Source of the DNA: Pseudomonas cedrina subsp. cedrina
GTDB taxonomy: Bacteria > Pseudomonadota > Gammaproteobacteria > Pseudomonadales > Pseudomonadaceae
Length of the DNA stretch: 64,000 nucleotides
NCBI RefSeq assembly: GCF_001983175.1
Contig: NZ_MNPW01000005.1
Location: 310,001-374,000 of the forward strand
Direction of reading: 5' to 3'
This document shows, piece after piece, positions 8,357 through 16,289 of this stretch. Below the pieces are notes generated by a model. The model was not told the DNA's origin. It saw only the letters and a list, made by a program, of their open reading frames with translations, and did no database searches. The translations under genes were made by a program, and so were the position numbers. How positions within the stretch are numbered: position 1 is the first letter of the stretch; the number at the start of each line of letters is the position of its first letter.

Positions 8357-9058
8357 TCAGCGGCTCTGGCGCTGTTGTAACAACAGGTTGCTAAAGCCCG
8401 CGCCGGCCAGTTGTTTCTGCGCCACGGTCAACTGTTCACGGTTGCTGAACGGCCCCACCAGCACGCGATACCAGGTCGCGTCCTTCACCGTGCCCGACTC
8501 CACCGTCACCGTCTGGCCCAGCAGAATGATCTGCGCGCGCACGCGATCGGCATCCGCCTGTTTCGGGAACGAGCCCGCTTGCAGGAAGAACTTGGTGACC
8601 GGCGCGGCCTTGGTCTCGGCAACCGGCGGTGCCGGCGGCGGGGTGATCCCGGCCAGCGCGGCCTGAGCACGCGCCGTGTCGATTTTCGCCGCTTCCGCCG
8701 GGGTGACCGGGGTGGTCGGCACTTGCGGCGTCGGCAGGGTTTTCTCCGGCACGGCGTCGGGCGGCACGATCACTTCCGATTCCGGCAGCAGCGTGTAGAA
8801 GTCGTACTTGGGCTTCACGGGTGCGGTCGGGCTCGGCGCAGTCTTGTTGGCTTCGGCCATTTTCGTGGCCTTCTGCTGCTCCTGTTTGACGCGTTTGACG
8901 TCGTCGCCCTGGCCTGGGTCCAGCTTCATCAGGAACACGATAAACGCGCCGACGGTGAGGCCGATCGCCATCCACAGCCAGCCGGGGATCGGCTTCTTCG
9001 CCGGGGCCTGGTAGCGGCTGGCGCCGCGCTTGGGTGCAGGTTTTTTCTTGGCGGCCAA
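8357..9058 (-). CDS. SPOR-domain cell-division protein (FtsN-like)
   Basis: A 233-residue bitopic inner-membrane protein. A basic cytoplasmic stretch (AAKKKPAPKRGASRYQ) is followed by one membrane segment (WLWMAIGLTVGAFIVFLM, about residues 28-45). Then comes a proline-rich periplasmic linker and a C-terminal SPOR domain (KFFLQAGSFPKQADADRVRA onward) that binds denuded septal glycan strands. This layout is that of FtsN, and the place between argS and hslV is the usual position of ftsN-like genes in gamma-proteobacteria. It starts 1 bp after the argS stop, so the two are co-transcribed. Confidence 0.88.
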   Translation of the reverse strand: MAAKKKPAPKRGASRYQAPAKKPIPGWLWMAIGLTVGAFIVFLMKLDPGQGDDVKRVKQEQQKATKMAEANKTAPSPTAPVKPKYDFYTLLPESEVIVPPDAVPEKTLPTPQVPTTPVTPAEAAKIDTARAQAALAGITPPPAPPVAETKAAPVTKFFLQAGSFPKQADADRVRAQIILLGQTVTVESGTVKDATWYRVLVGPFSNREQLTVAQKQLAGAGFSNLLLQQRQSR

Positions 9059-9059
9059 C

Positions 9060-10796
9060 TTACATACGCTCCAGGGTTTCCAGGCCCAACAGTTCCAGGC
9101 CTTGCTTGAGGGTGCGTCCAGCCAGCGCGGCGAGGCGCAGGCGGCTTTGCTTCTGGGCTTCGTCGTCGGCGGTCAGGATCGGGCAGTTCTCGTAGAAGCT
9201 GGAGAACAGCCCCGCGACTTCGTACAGGTAAGTGCACAGAATGTGCGGGGTGCCTTTCTCGCCGACGCTGTTCAGCACTTCGCCGAATTGCGCCAGTTTG
9301 GCGGCCAATTCCTGTTCGTGTGGCGCTTCCAGCACGATCCGGCCTTCGACTTCGCTGAAATCCTTGCCCAGCTTGCGAAACACACCCGCCACACGGGTGT
9401 AGGCGTACAGCAGGTAGGGCGCGGTATTGCCTTCAAAGTTGAGCATCAGCTCGAAGTTGAAGCTGTAGTCGCTGGTGCGGTGCTTGGACAGGTCGGCGTA
9501 TTTCACCGCGCCAATGCCCACCACGCGGGCGATGTTGCGCAGGTCGGCCTCGGCCAGTTCCGGGTTTTTTTCCTTCACCAGGTTGTAGGCACGTTCCTGG
9601 GCTTCGGTCAGCAGGTCGATCAGCTTCACGGTGCCGCCGTCGCGGGTCTTGAACGGACGGCCATCGGCGCCGTTCATGGTGCCGAAGCCCATGTGTTCCA
9701 TGTGCATCGGGTGGGTGACGAAACCCGCCTTGCGCGCCACCGCGAACACTTGCTGGAAGTGCAGGGCCTGGCGCTGATCGACAAAGTACAGGGCGCGGTC
9801 GGCCTTGAGGGTGCCACTGCGGTAGCGTATGGCGGCCAGGTCGGTGGTGGCGTAGAGGTAGCCGCCATCGGCCTTGACGATAATCACCGGCAGCGGCTCG
9901 CCTTCGGCATTCTTGAATTCGTCGAGGAACACGCACTGCGCGCCGTTGCTCTCGACCAGCATGCCGGCGGCCTTCAGGTCGTTGACCACGTTGACCAGGT
10001 CATCGTTGTAGGCGCTTTCGCCCATCACGTCGGCCATGGTCAGCTTGACGTTGAGTAGCTCGTAGATCTTTTGGCAGTGCGACAGCGAGATGTCCTTGAA
10101 CTTGGTCCACAGCGCCAGGCATTCGGCATCACCGGCTTGCAGCTTGACCACCAGCCCGCGGGCGCGGTCGGCGAATTCCGTGGACTCGTCAAAGCGCTTC
10201 TTGGCCGCGCGGTAGAAGTTTTCCAGGTCCGACAGTTCGTCGCTGGTGATCGGGTTTTCCTGCAGGTAGGCCATCAGCATGCCGAACTGGGTGCCCCAGT
10301 CGCCGACATGGTTCTGACGGATGACTTCATCACCCAGGAACTCCAGGACCCTCGCCACGCCGTCGCCGATGATGGTCGAGCGCAGGTGGCCGACGTGCAT
10401 CTCCTTGGCCAGGTTAGGCGCCGACAGGTCGACCACGGTGCGCTGGGCCGGGCTGGCTTTGCGCGCGCCCACGTGAGCGTCGGCCAAGGCCGCGTCGAGC
10501 CGATTGGCCAGGGCCTGGGTGTTCTGGAAGAAGTTGATGAAGCCGGGGCCGGCGATTTCGGCCTTGGTGACACTCTCGTCGGCAGGCAGCGCGGCAATGA
10601 TCTTCTCGGCCAGGTCGCGCGGCTTCATGCCGGCGGGCTTGGACAGCATCATCGCGATATTGCTGGCGAAATCGCCGTGGGTCTTGTCGCGGGTGTTTTC
10701 CACCTGGATCGCCGGCGACAGGCCTTCAGGCAACACACCTTCGTTGACGAGTTGGGTGATGGCTTGTTGGATCAGCTGGCGAATGGTGTCTTTCAT
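9060..10796 (-). CDS. argS: Arginyl-tRNA synthetase
   Basis: A class I aminoacyl-tRNA synthetase that charges tRNA-Arg in the cytoplasm. The 578 residues match the family. The HIGH-type signature appears as [14 protein letters not shown]. The N-terminal Add1 domain ([16 protein letters not shown]) and the C-terminal anticodon-binding DALR domain ([16 protein letters not shown] onward) are present. The start at 10796 is chosen over an in-frame upstream Met (10817) because it gives the usual N-terminus. Confidence 0.97.
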   Translation of the reverse strand: MKDTIRQLIQQAITQLVNEGVLPEGLSPAIQVENTRDKTHGDFASNIAMMLSKPAGMKPRDLAEKIIAALPADESVTKAEIAGPGFINFFQNTQALANRLDAALADAHVGARKASPAQRTVVDLSAPNLAKEMHVGHLRSTIIGDGVARVLEFLGDEVIRQNHVGDWGTQFGMLMAYLQENPITSDELSDLENFYRAAKKRFDESTEFADRARGLVVKLQAGDAECLALWTKFKDISLSHCQKIYELLNVKLTMADVMGESAYNDDLVNVVNDLKAAGMLVESNGAQCVFLDEFKNAEGEPLPVIIVKADGGYLYATTDLAAIRYRSGTLKADRALYFVDQRQALHFQQVFAVARKAGFVTHPMHMEHMGFGTMNGADGRPFKTRDGGTVKLIDLLTEAQERAYNLVKEKNPELAEADLRNIARVVGIGAVKYADLSKHRTSDYSFNFELMLNFEGNTAPYLLYAYTRVAGVFRKLGKDFSEVEGRIVLEAPHEQELAAKLAQFGEVLNSVGEKGTPHILCTYLYEVAGLFSSFYENCPILTADDEAQKQSRLRLAALAGRTLKQGLELLGLETLERM

Positions 10797-10860
10797 GGTG
10801 TTCTCTTTCGACCGCAAGCGGCGGCGCGCGATGCGCAGGTGGAAAAACTCGGCATTATCC

Positions 10861-10989
10861 GTGGCGAGGGCGGGCTTGCCAACCGTTCAGAGTGGGTGGC
10901 GGACCTGCGGGCTCCAATCGCGGGCAAGCCCGCTCCCACATTTAACGCTGTTCACATTTCAAAATGTGGGAGCTGGCTTGCCTGCGATA
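10861..10989. repeat. Degenerate REP cluster upstream of argS
   Basis: A decayed left REP (around 10861-10883), a good right REP of the CGGG subtype ending at about 10939, and a further single REP of the CTGG subtype at 10966-10989. Two REP subtypes therefore lie side by side between priA and argS. Confidence 0.75.
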
Positions 10990-10999
10990 GGTCCATCTA

Positions 11000-13219
11000 T
11001 CAATACAAATCCACCGGGTCCACATCCAGCGACCATCGCACCTGACGGCCGCCGGGCATTTGCTCCAGGGCAAGTAACCAGCTGCTTAATAGCCGATGCA
11101 GCGGCGCGCGGGAGGTGGCTTGCAAGAGTAACTGCGCACGATAACGCCCGGCGCGGCGTTCCATGGGCGCGGGCACCGGGCCGAGCAGTTCGATGCCGGT
11201 CAGACCCAGTTCGCCGAGCAAACGTTCGGCGGCGCTGCACGCTTCATCCAGGAAACCTTCGGCCTGGCCCGGTTTATGGGCTTCGGCGCGCAGCAGCGCC
11301 AAGTGGGAAAAAGGCGGCAGGCCGGCGGCGCGGCGTTCGCTCAGCGCCTGCTCGGCGAAGGCAAAGTAGCCTTGTTCTGTGAGCTGGATCAGCAGCGGGT
11401 GGTCGGCCAGGTGCGTCTGGATAATCACTCTGCCTGGCTCTTCGGCACGCCCCGCGCGGCCGGCAACCTGTACGATCAACTGCGCCATGCGTTCGCTGGC
11501 GCGGAAGTCCCCGGAGAACAGCCCGCCGTCAGCATCCAGGATCGACACCAGGGTCACCCGTGGAAAGTGATGCCCTTTGGCAAGCATCTGCGTGCCGATC
11601 AAGATGCACGGCTGGCCTTTCTGGATGGTGGCGAACAACTGGTTCATCGCGTCCTTGCGCGAGGTGCTGTCGCGGTCGACCCGTAGCACCGGGAAGTCCG
11701 GGAACAGAATGCCCAGGCGCTCTTCGGCCCGCTCGGTCCCTGCGCCGACCGGGCGCAGGTCGACCTTGCCGCACTGCGGGCAGTGCCGTGGTACGCGTTC
11801 CACATGGCCGCAGTGGTGGCAGCGCAGCTCGCCGTGGCGCTGGTGCACGGTCATGCGCGCGTCACAGCGCTCGCACTCGGACATCCAGCCGCAGTCGTGG
11901 CACAGCAGGGTCGGTGCAAAGCCCCGGCGGTTGAGAAACACCAGGACCTGTTGGCCGGCGGCCAGTGTTTGGCCGATGGCTTGCTGCATCGGGCCGGAAA
12001 TACCGCTGTCCAGCGGCCGGCTTTTGACGTCCAGGCGTAGGAAGCGTGGCTGCTTGGCGCCGCCGGCGCGCTCGTTGAGGCGCAGCAGGCCGTAGCGGCC
12101 GGTGTAGGCGTTGTGCAAACTCTCAAGGGACGGCGTGGCCGAGCCCAGCACTATCGGAATGTCTTCCTGGCGTGCGCGTACCAGCGCCAGGTCGCGGGCA
12201 TGGTAGCGCAGGCCTTCTTGCTGTTTGTAGGACCCGTCGTGCTCCTCGTCGATGATGATCAGCCCGGGGTTTTTCATCGGCGTGAACAGCGCCGAGCGGG
12301 TGCCGATAATAATGTCGGCTTCGCCATCGCGCGCCGCCAGCCAGGATTCCAGGCGTTCACGGTCGTTGACCGCCGAGTGCACCAAAGCGATGCGCGCGTT
12401 GAAGCGTTGTTCGAAACGCGCCAGGGTTTGCGGGCCCAGGTTGATCTCGGGGATCAGCACCAGGGCCTGTTTGCCGGCCTGCAGGGTTTCGCGGATCAAC
12501 TGCAAATAGACTTCGGTCTTGCCACTGCCGGTGACGCCGGCCAGCAGGAAAGCGTGGAAACTGTCGAAACCGGCGCGAATCGCTTCATACGCGGCACGTT
12601 GTTCGGGGTTCAGCGGCAATTCCGGCTGGGCCAGCCAATGTTCGTGGCGCGGGTCGGGGGCGTGCTTGCGGATTTCCACCTGCACCAGGCCTTTGGCCAG
12701 CAGCAGGTCAAGGCTGTCCTTGCTCAGCATCAGCTTGCTCAAGAGCTGATGCGCCACGCCGTGCGGGTGCTGGGCCAGGGTCGCCAGGGCTTCACGCTGG
12801 CGCGGCGCACGGGCGATGCGTGGGTCGTCGAGGCGCGCGCCGGGCACCGTCGACCAGAAGCGTTCCTGGCGCGCCTCGGCCAGCTCGCCCTGGCGCAACA
12901 GCACCGGCAGCGCCCAGCTCAAGGTGTCGCCCAGGCTGTGCTGATAATACTGCGCGGTCCACAGGCACAGCTTGAACAGTGCGGGCGGCAGCGGCGGGGT
13001 GGCATCGAGCATGGCCAGGGCGGGCTTGAGTTTGTCTGCGGGCACTTCGCTATGGTCGGCGACTTCCACCAGGATGCCGATCATTTCCCGGCGCCCGAAC
13101 GGCACGCGCACGCGCATGCCTGGCTGCAACTGCGCGCGCAGCACGCCGGCCGGGGCCCGGTAATCGAACAGGCGGCGCAGGGGCGAGGGCAGGGCTAGGC
13201 GCAAAATGGCGTCGGGCAC
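11000..13219 (-). CDS. priA: Primosomal protein N' (replication restart helicase PriA)
   Basis: A 3'-5' DExH helicase that restarts stalled replication forks. Visible parts are the N-terminal 3'-DNA-binding domain, Walker A GVTGSGKTE and the DEEH box in LIIIDEEHDGSYK. The zinc-binding cysteines lie in CHDCGWMSECERCD and CHHCGH..CPQCG, and the helicase C domain includes QVAGRAGR. The GTG start at 13219 gives MPDAILRLALPSPLRRL, the usual pseudomonad N-terminus (739 residues). An ATG at 13231 in the same frame is the alternative and would add four residues. Confidence 0.96.
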   Translation of the reverse strand: MPDAILRLALPSPLRRLFDYRAPAGVLRAQLQPGMRVRVPFGRREMIGILVEVADHSEVPADKLKPALAMLDATPPLPPALFKLCLWTAQYYQHSLGDTLSWALPVLLRQGELAEARQERFWSTVPGARLDDPRIARAPRQREALATLAQHPHGVAHQLLSKLMLSKDSLDLLLAKGLVQVEIRKHAPDPRHEHWLAQPELPLNPEQRAAYEAIRAGFDSFHAFLLAGVTGSGKTEVYLQLIRETLQAGKQALVLIPEINLGPQTLARFEQRFNARIALVHSAVNDRERLESWLAARDGEADIIIGTRSALFTPMKNPGLIIIDEEHDGSYKQQEGLRYHARDLALVRARQEDIPIVLGSATPSLESLHNAYTGRYGLLRLNERAGGAKQPRFLRLDVKSRPLDSGISGPMQQAIGQTLAAGQQVLVFLNRRGFAPTLLCHDCGWMSECERCDARMTVHQRHGELRCHHCGHVERVPRHCPQCGKVDLRPVGAGTERAEERLGILFPDFPVLRVDRDSTSRKDAMNQLFATIQKGQPCILIGTQMLAKGHHFPRVTLVSILDADGGLFSGDFRASERMAQLIVQVAGRAGRAEEPGRVIIQTHLADHPLLIQLTEQGYFAFAEQALSERRAAGLPPFSHLALLRAEAHKPGQAEGFLDEACSAAERLLGELGLTGIELLGPVPAPMERRAGRYRAQLLLQATSRAPLHRLLSSWLLALEQMPGGRQVRWSLDVDPVDLY

Positions 13220-13337
13220 ACGAAGTCTCATCTATAAAGGCAGGCGGTGTTGCAGGGGCGCGAGCCTAGCAGACCGGCGGTGGAGGTGTCCTGTCTGTGG
13301 TGTGGGAATGACACTGCCGGGATACGGCGCAGTTCCT

Positions 13338-13425
13338 GTGGGAGCCGGGCTTGCCCGCGATGGCGGCGCATCAGTCGCCAGAGAGGTTGATGGCCCACCG
13401 CCATCGCGGGCAAGCCCGCTCCCAC
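13338..13425. repeat. REPIN between priA and rpmE
   Basis: An inverted REP pair of the CGGG..CCCG subtype, GTGGGAG ends outermost, in the divergent gap between priA and rpmE. Confidence 0.9.
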
Positions 13426-13494
13426 AGGGACTATGGTGTGCCAAGATTTTCTGATGAAAGGATGTCTTGGGCCATCCCCGCCGCTTGCGCGTTT

Positions 13495-13522
13495 AAAAAG
13501 GTCTGGTAGAATCCGCGGCCTA
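13495..13522 (+). promoter_or_regulatory. Sigma-70 promoter for rpmE
   Basis: TTGCGC (13495-13500) and TAGAAT (13517-13522) are separated by 16 bp and lie 60 bp before the rpmE start. The rest of the 360-bp gap between priA and rpmE holds only the REPIN and unassigned sequence. Confidence 0.6.
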
Positions 13523-13581
13523 ATTACGTGCGGTATTCGACAATAGTGTCGAGTGGCGGCACGCTAGCCCGAGGAAGTGCC

Positions 13582-13812
13582 ATGAAAGCCGATATCCATC
13601 CAGCGTACGAAACCATCGAAGTCACCTGCAGCTGCGGTAACAAGTTCGAAACCCGTTCGAACCTGTGCAAGCCACTGGGTACTGACGTATGCAACGAGTG
13701 CCACCCGTTCTACACCGGTAAGCAGAAAACTCTGGACACCGGCGGCCGTGTACAGCGCTTCGCAGATCGCTTTGGTGCTTTCGGCAAAAAGCCTGCTACT
13801 CCAGCAGAGTAA
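13582..13812 (+). CDS. rpmE: 50S ribosomal protein L31
   Basis: A large-subunit ribosomal protein of 76 residues. It is the zinc-binding (C+) form: Cys16, Cys18, Cys37 and Cys40 in TCSCG and CNECH. AGGAAG lies 5 bp before the ATG at 13582; a longer in-frame reading from 13528 lacks such a site and does not match the family. Zinc-replete C+ L31 usually alternates with a zinc-free paralogue in low zinc; no paralogue is seen in this window. Confidence 0.97.
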   Translation: MKADIHPAYETIEVTCSCGNKFETRSNLCKPLGTDVCNECHPFYTGKQKTLDTGGRVQRFADRFGAFGKKPATPAE

Positions 13813-13816
13813 GGCT

Positions 13817-13837
13817 CAAAAGCCTCATGGGCTTTTG
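13817..13837 (+). promoter_or_regulatory. Hairpin presenting the nuclease-gene start codon in its loop
   Basis: A perfect 8-bp stem, CAAAAGCC / GGCTTTTG, encloses the 5-base loop TCATG that contains the ATG of the SNase-like gene. It begins 5 bp after the rpmE stop. It may tune translation of the downstream gene; this is inferred from the structure alone. Confidence 0.5.
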
Positions 13838-14633
13838 CCAGCTGTTGAAAAAGGCGTCCCTTGCGGGCGCCTTTTTTGTGCCTGGGATTTGGCTGACGAC
13901 CGCCTACGCCGAGGTATTTTGCCCAGCGCCGGCGTCTGTGGCCAGCGTCGAGGTTCAGCGGGTGGTGGATGGCGACACGCTGCGCCTCAAGGATGGCCGC
14001 AGCGTGCGGATGATCGGCCTCAACGCCCCGGAGACCGGCAAGCGAGGCCGTCCTGACGAGCCCTACGCCATCGCTGCCCGCCAGCGTTTGCAAGCGTTGG
14101 TGGAGGCCAGTGACGGTCGCGTCGGCCTGGTGCCGGGGCGCGAGAGCAAGGACCGCTACGGCCGCACGCTGGCCCACCTCTACGCTGCCAACGGCGAGAA
14201 CCTTGAAGCGCAACTGCTGGCCGAAGGCCTGGGCTATCAGGTGGGCGTTGCGCCCAATGTCGACCTCGTCGCCTGCCAGCGGGCCGCTGAAAACAGCGCC
14301 CGGCAGGCGCGGTTGGGCCTCTGGCGGCAATCTCCGGTGATGGGCGTGGCGCAACTCAAGCAGCCCGGCTTCGCCCTGGTCAGCGGCCGTGTGAGCAAGA
14401 TCGAACGCAATCGAGGTGGGGTCTGGATCCAATTGCAGGGCTCACTGGTATTACGCATTTCACCCGAACTCACCCGCCACTTCGACTCCGCACTGCTCAA
14501 TGGTCTGCCCGGCAAGACGATCGAGGCGCGCGGCTGGGTGCAGGATCGTGCCCGGCGTGGCAGCCGAAAAAACGATCAGGCGCGCTGGTTGCTCCCATTG
14601 ACCGACCCCAGCATGCTCAAATCGACTTTTTAA
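13827..14633 (+). CDS. Secreted thermonuclease (SNase)-like protein
   Basis: A 268-residue protein with a signal peptide (KKASLAGAFFVPGIWLTTAYA, predicted cleavage after AYA near residue 28). A staphylococcal-nuclease fold follows: VQRVVDGDTLRLKDGRSVRMIGLNAPE, then KDRYGRTLAHLY, and LARGLWR-type sequence (ARLGLWRQ) near 170. The Asp of VDGDT, the Arg of VRMIG and the Glu of APE fit the catalytic pattern. The C-terminal 90 residues form an extra region. It follows rpmE with no gap for a separate promoter: the start ATG lies in the loop of one hairpin and the signal-peptide codons carry a terminator-like hairpin. Confidence 0.8.
   Translation: MGFCQLLKKASLAGAFFVPGIWLTTAYAEVFCPAPASVASVEVQRVVDGDTLRLKDGRSVRMIGLNAPETGKRGRPDEPYAIAARQRLQALVEASDGRVGLVPGRESKDRYGRTLAHLYAANGENLEAQLLAEGLGYQVGVAPNVDLVACQRAAENSARQARLGLWRQSPVMGVAQLKQPGFALVSGRVSKIERNRGGVWIQLQGSLVLRISPELTRHFDSALLNGLPGKTIEARGWVQDRARRGSRKNDQARWLLPLTDPSMLKSTF
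13853..13877 (+). terminator. rpmE terminator embedded in the nuclease signal-peptide codons
   Basis: A GC-rich stem (GGCG-T-CCC / GGG-CGCC, loop TTGC) is followed directly by six T. It has the form of an intrinsic terminator for rpmE, yet it lies inside codons 9-17 of the SNase-like gene, encoding KKASLAGAFFV. Confidence 0.65.
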
Positions 14634-14814
14634 TAAAAAATTGTAGACATTTTTTTAGCTGATTGTGAACAGTTTAGCCCTTGTATCCCGTGGCCTTAGA
14701 CCAAAGTACGGCGCTTTGGGGTCTTGACACCCGTGACTGCCCAGTCTTGTGGGGACTTTGCGACACGCGTATCCTCGGCGGTCCGTCGACCAACAGTAAA
14801 AGCGGAATGCCGAT

Positions 14815-16083
14815 ATGTCTGATTTGAAAACTGCCGCTCTCGAATATCATGCCCATCCTCGTCCAGGAAAGCTGAGTGTAGAGCTCACCAAGGCCACTGC
14901 CACCGCCCGCGACCTGTCGCTGGCCTACAGCCCTGGTGTTGCCGAGCCCGTACGTGAAATCGCCCGCGACCCCGAACTGGCGTACAAGTACACCGGCAAA
15001 GGCAACCTGGTTGCAGTGATTTCCGATGGCACCGCGATTCTGGGCCTGGGTAACCTCGGCCCATTGGCTTCCAAGCCGGTCATGGAAGGTAAAGGCGTGC
15101 TGTTCAAGCGCTTCGCCGGCATCGACGTTTTCGACATCGAAGTCGACTCCGAAAGCCCGCAGGCCTTCATCGACACGGTCAAACGCATTTCCATCACCTT
15201 CGGTGGCATCAACCTGGAAGACATCAAGGCACCTGAGTGCTTCGAGATCGAAAAGGCCCTGATCGAACAGTGCGACATTCCGGTATTCCACGATGACCAG
15301 CACGGCACCGCGATCGTTACCGCGGCCGGCATGATCAACGCCCTGGAAATCGCCGGCAAGACCCTGGCTGACGCCAAGATCGTCTGCCTGGGCGCCGGTG
15401 CCGCGGCTATCTCCTGCATGAAGCTGATCGTGAGCATGGGCGCCAAGCTGGAAAATATCTACATGGTCGACAGCAAGGGCGTCATCCAGTCCGAGCGTAC
15501 CGACCTGAACCAGTACAAGGCGATGTTTGCCCACCCTTCGTCCAAGCGCACCCTGGCTGATGCCCTTGACGGTGCAGACGTATTCGTCGGCCTGTCCGGC
15601 CCGAACCTGCTGAGCGCCGAAGGCCTCAAGTCCATGGCGGCCAACCCGATCGTCTTCGCCTGCTCCAACCCGGACCCGGAGATCTCGCCGGAACTGGCGC
15701 ACGCCACGCGCAACGACGTGATCATGGCCACTGGCCGTTCGGACTACCCTAACCAGGTCAACAACGTATTGGGCTTCCCGTTCATCTTCCGTGGCGCCCT
15801 GGACGTTCGCGCCAAGCGCATCAACGAAGAGATGAAAGTCGCTGCCGCCAACGCCCTGCGTGAACTGGCCAAGCTGCCGGTGCCTCAGGACGTGTGCGAT
15901 GCCTACGGTGGCGCCAAGCTGGAATTTGGTCGTGAGTACATCATTCCCAAGCCAATGGATAAGCGCCTGATCACCCTGATCTCCGATGCCGTGGCCAAAG
16001 CCGCCATCGAGACGGGCGTGGCGACCCTGCCGTATCCGAAGAACTACCCGCTGCAAAGCGTGGATGATGTGTTCAACGGCTAA
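14815..16083 (+). CDS. maeB: NADP-dependent malic enzyme (short form)
   Basis: Oxidatively decarboxylates malate to pyruvate, supplying pyruvate and NAD(P)H. The 422 residues comprise the N-terminal malic domain (LAYSPGVAEPVREIA, GNLGPLASKPVMEGKG) with the metal-binding EDIKAPECFEIE and HDDQHGTA. The C-terminal NAD-binding domain has GAGAAAISCMKL and ACSNPDPEISP. Unlike E. coli MaeB it has no C-terminal phosphotransacetylase-like domain. A TTGACA hexamer at 14724-14729 upstream could be part of its promoter, but no clear -10 was found. A strong terminator follows. Confidence 0.93.
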   Translation: MSDLKTAALEYHAHPRPGKLSVELTKATATARDLSLAYSPGVAEPVREIARDPELAYKYTGKGNLVAVISDGTAILGLGNLGPLASKPVMEGKGVLFKRFAGIDVFDIEVDSESPQAFIDTVKRISITFGGINLEDIKAPECFEIEKALIEQCDIPVFHDDQHGTAIVTAAGMINALEIAGKTLADAKIVCLGAGAAAISCMKLIVSMGAKLENIYMVDSKGVIQSERTDLNQYKAMFAHPSSKRTLADALDGADVFVGLSGPNLLSAEGLKSMAANPIVFACSNPDPEISPELAHATRNDVIMATGRSDYPNQVNNVLGFPFIFRGALDVRAKRINEEMKVAAANALRELAKLPVPQDVCDAYGGAKLEFGREYIIPKPMDKRLITLISDAVAKAAIETGVATLPYPKNYPLQSVDDVFNG

Positions 16084-16102
16084 GCCTGCGTAGCGCACCA
16101 AC

Positions 16103-16137
16103 AAAAAGCCCCGGCTCTCGCGAGTCGGGGCTTTTTT
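16103..16137 (+). terminator. Intrinsic terminator of maeB
   Basis: The arms AAAAAGCCCCG / CGGGGCTTTTTT enclose a small inner stem (CTC TCGC GAG) and end in a T-tract, starting 20 bp after the maeB stop. Confidence 0.92.
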
Positions 16138-16172
16138 GTGGCGATTCACTTGAGCCCTGTGGAGATCCAAGT

Positions 16173-16260
16173 GTGGGAGCGGGCTTGCCCGCGATAGCGA
16201 TGGGTCACTCAGCTCATGTGGCGCCTGACACACTGCAATCGCGGGCAAGCCCGCTCCCAC
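16173..16260. repeat. REPIN between maeB and ponA
   Basis: An inverted REP pair of the CGGG..CCCG subtype lies in the convergent gap after the maeB terminator, with GTGGGAG ends outermost. Confidence 0.9.
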
Positions 16261-16289
16261 ATTGGTTCTGTTTCAGGCCATAAATCTTA

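Noticed and set aside
14674-16260. 528-codon minus-strand frame opposite maeB
   Set aside because: Shadow of the malic enzyme; its ends run through REP sequence and the maeB terminator.
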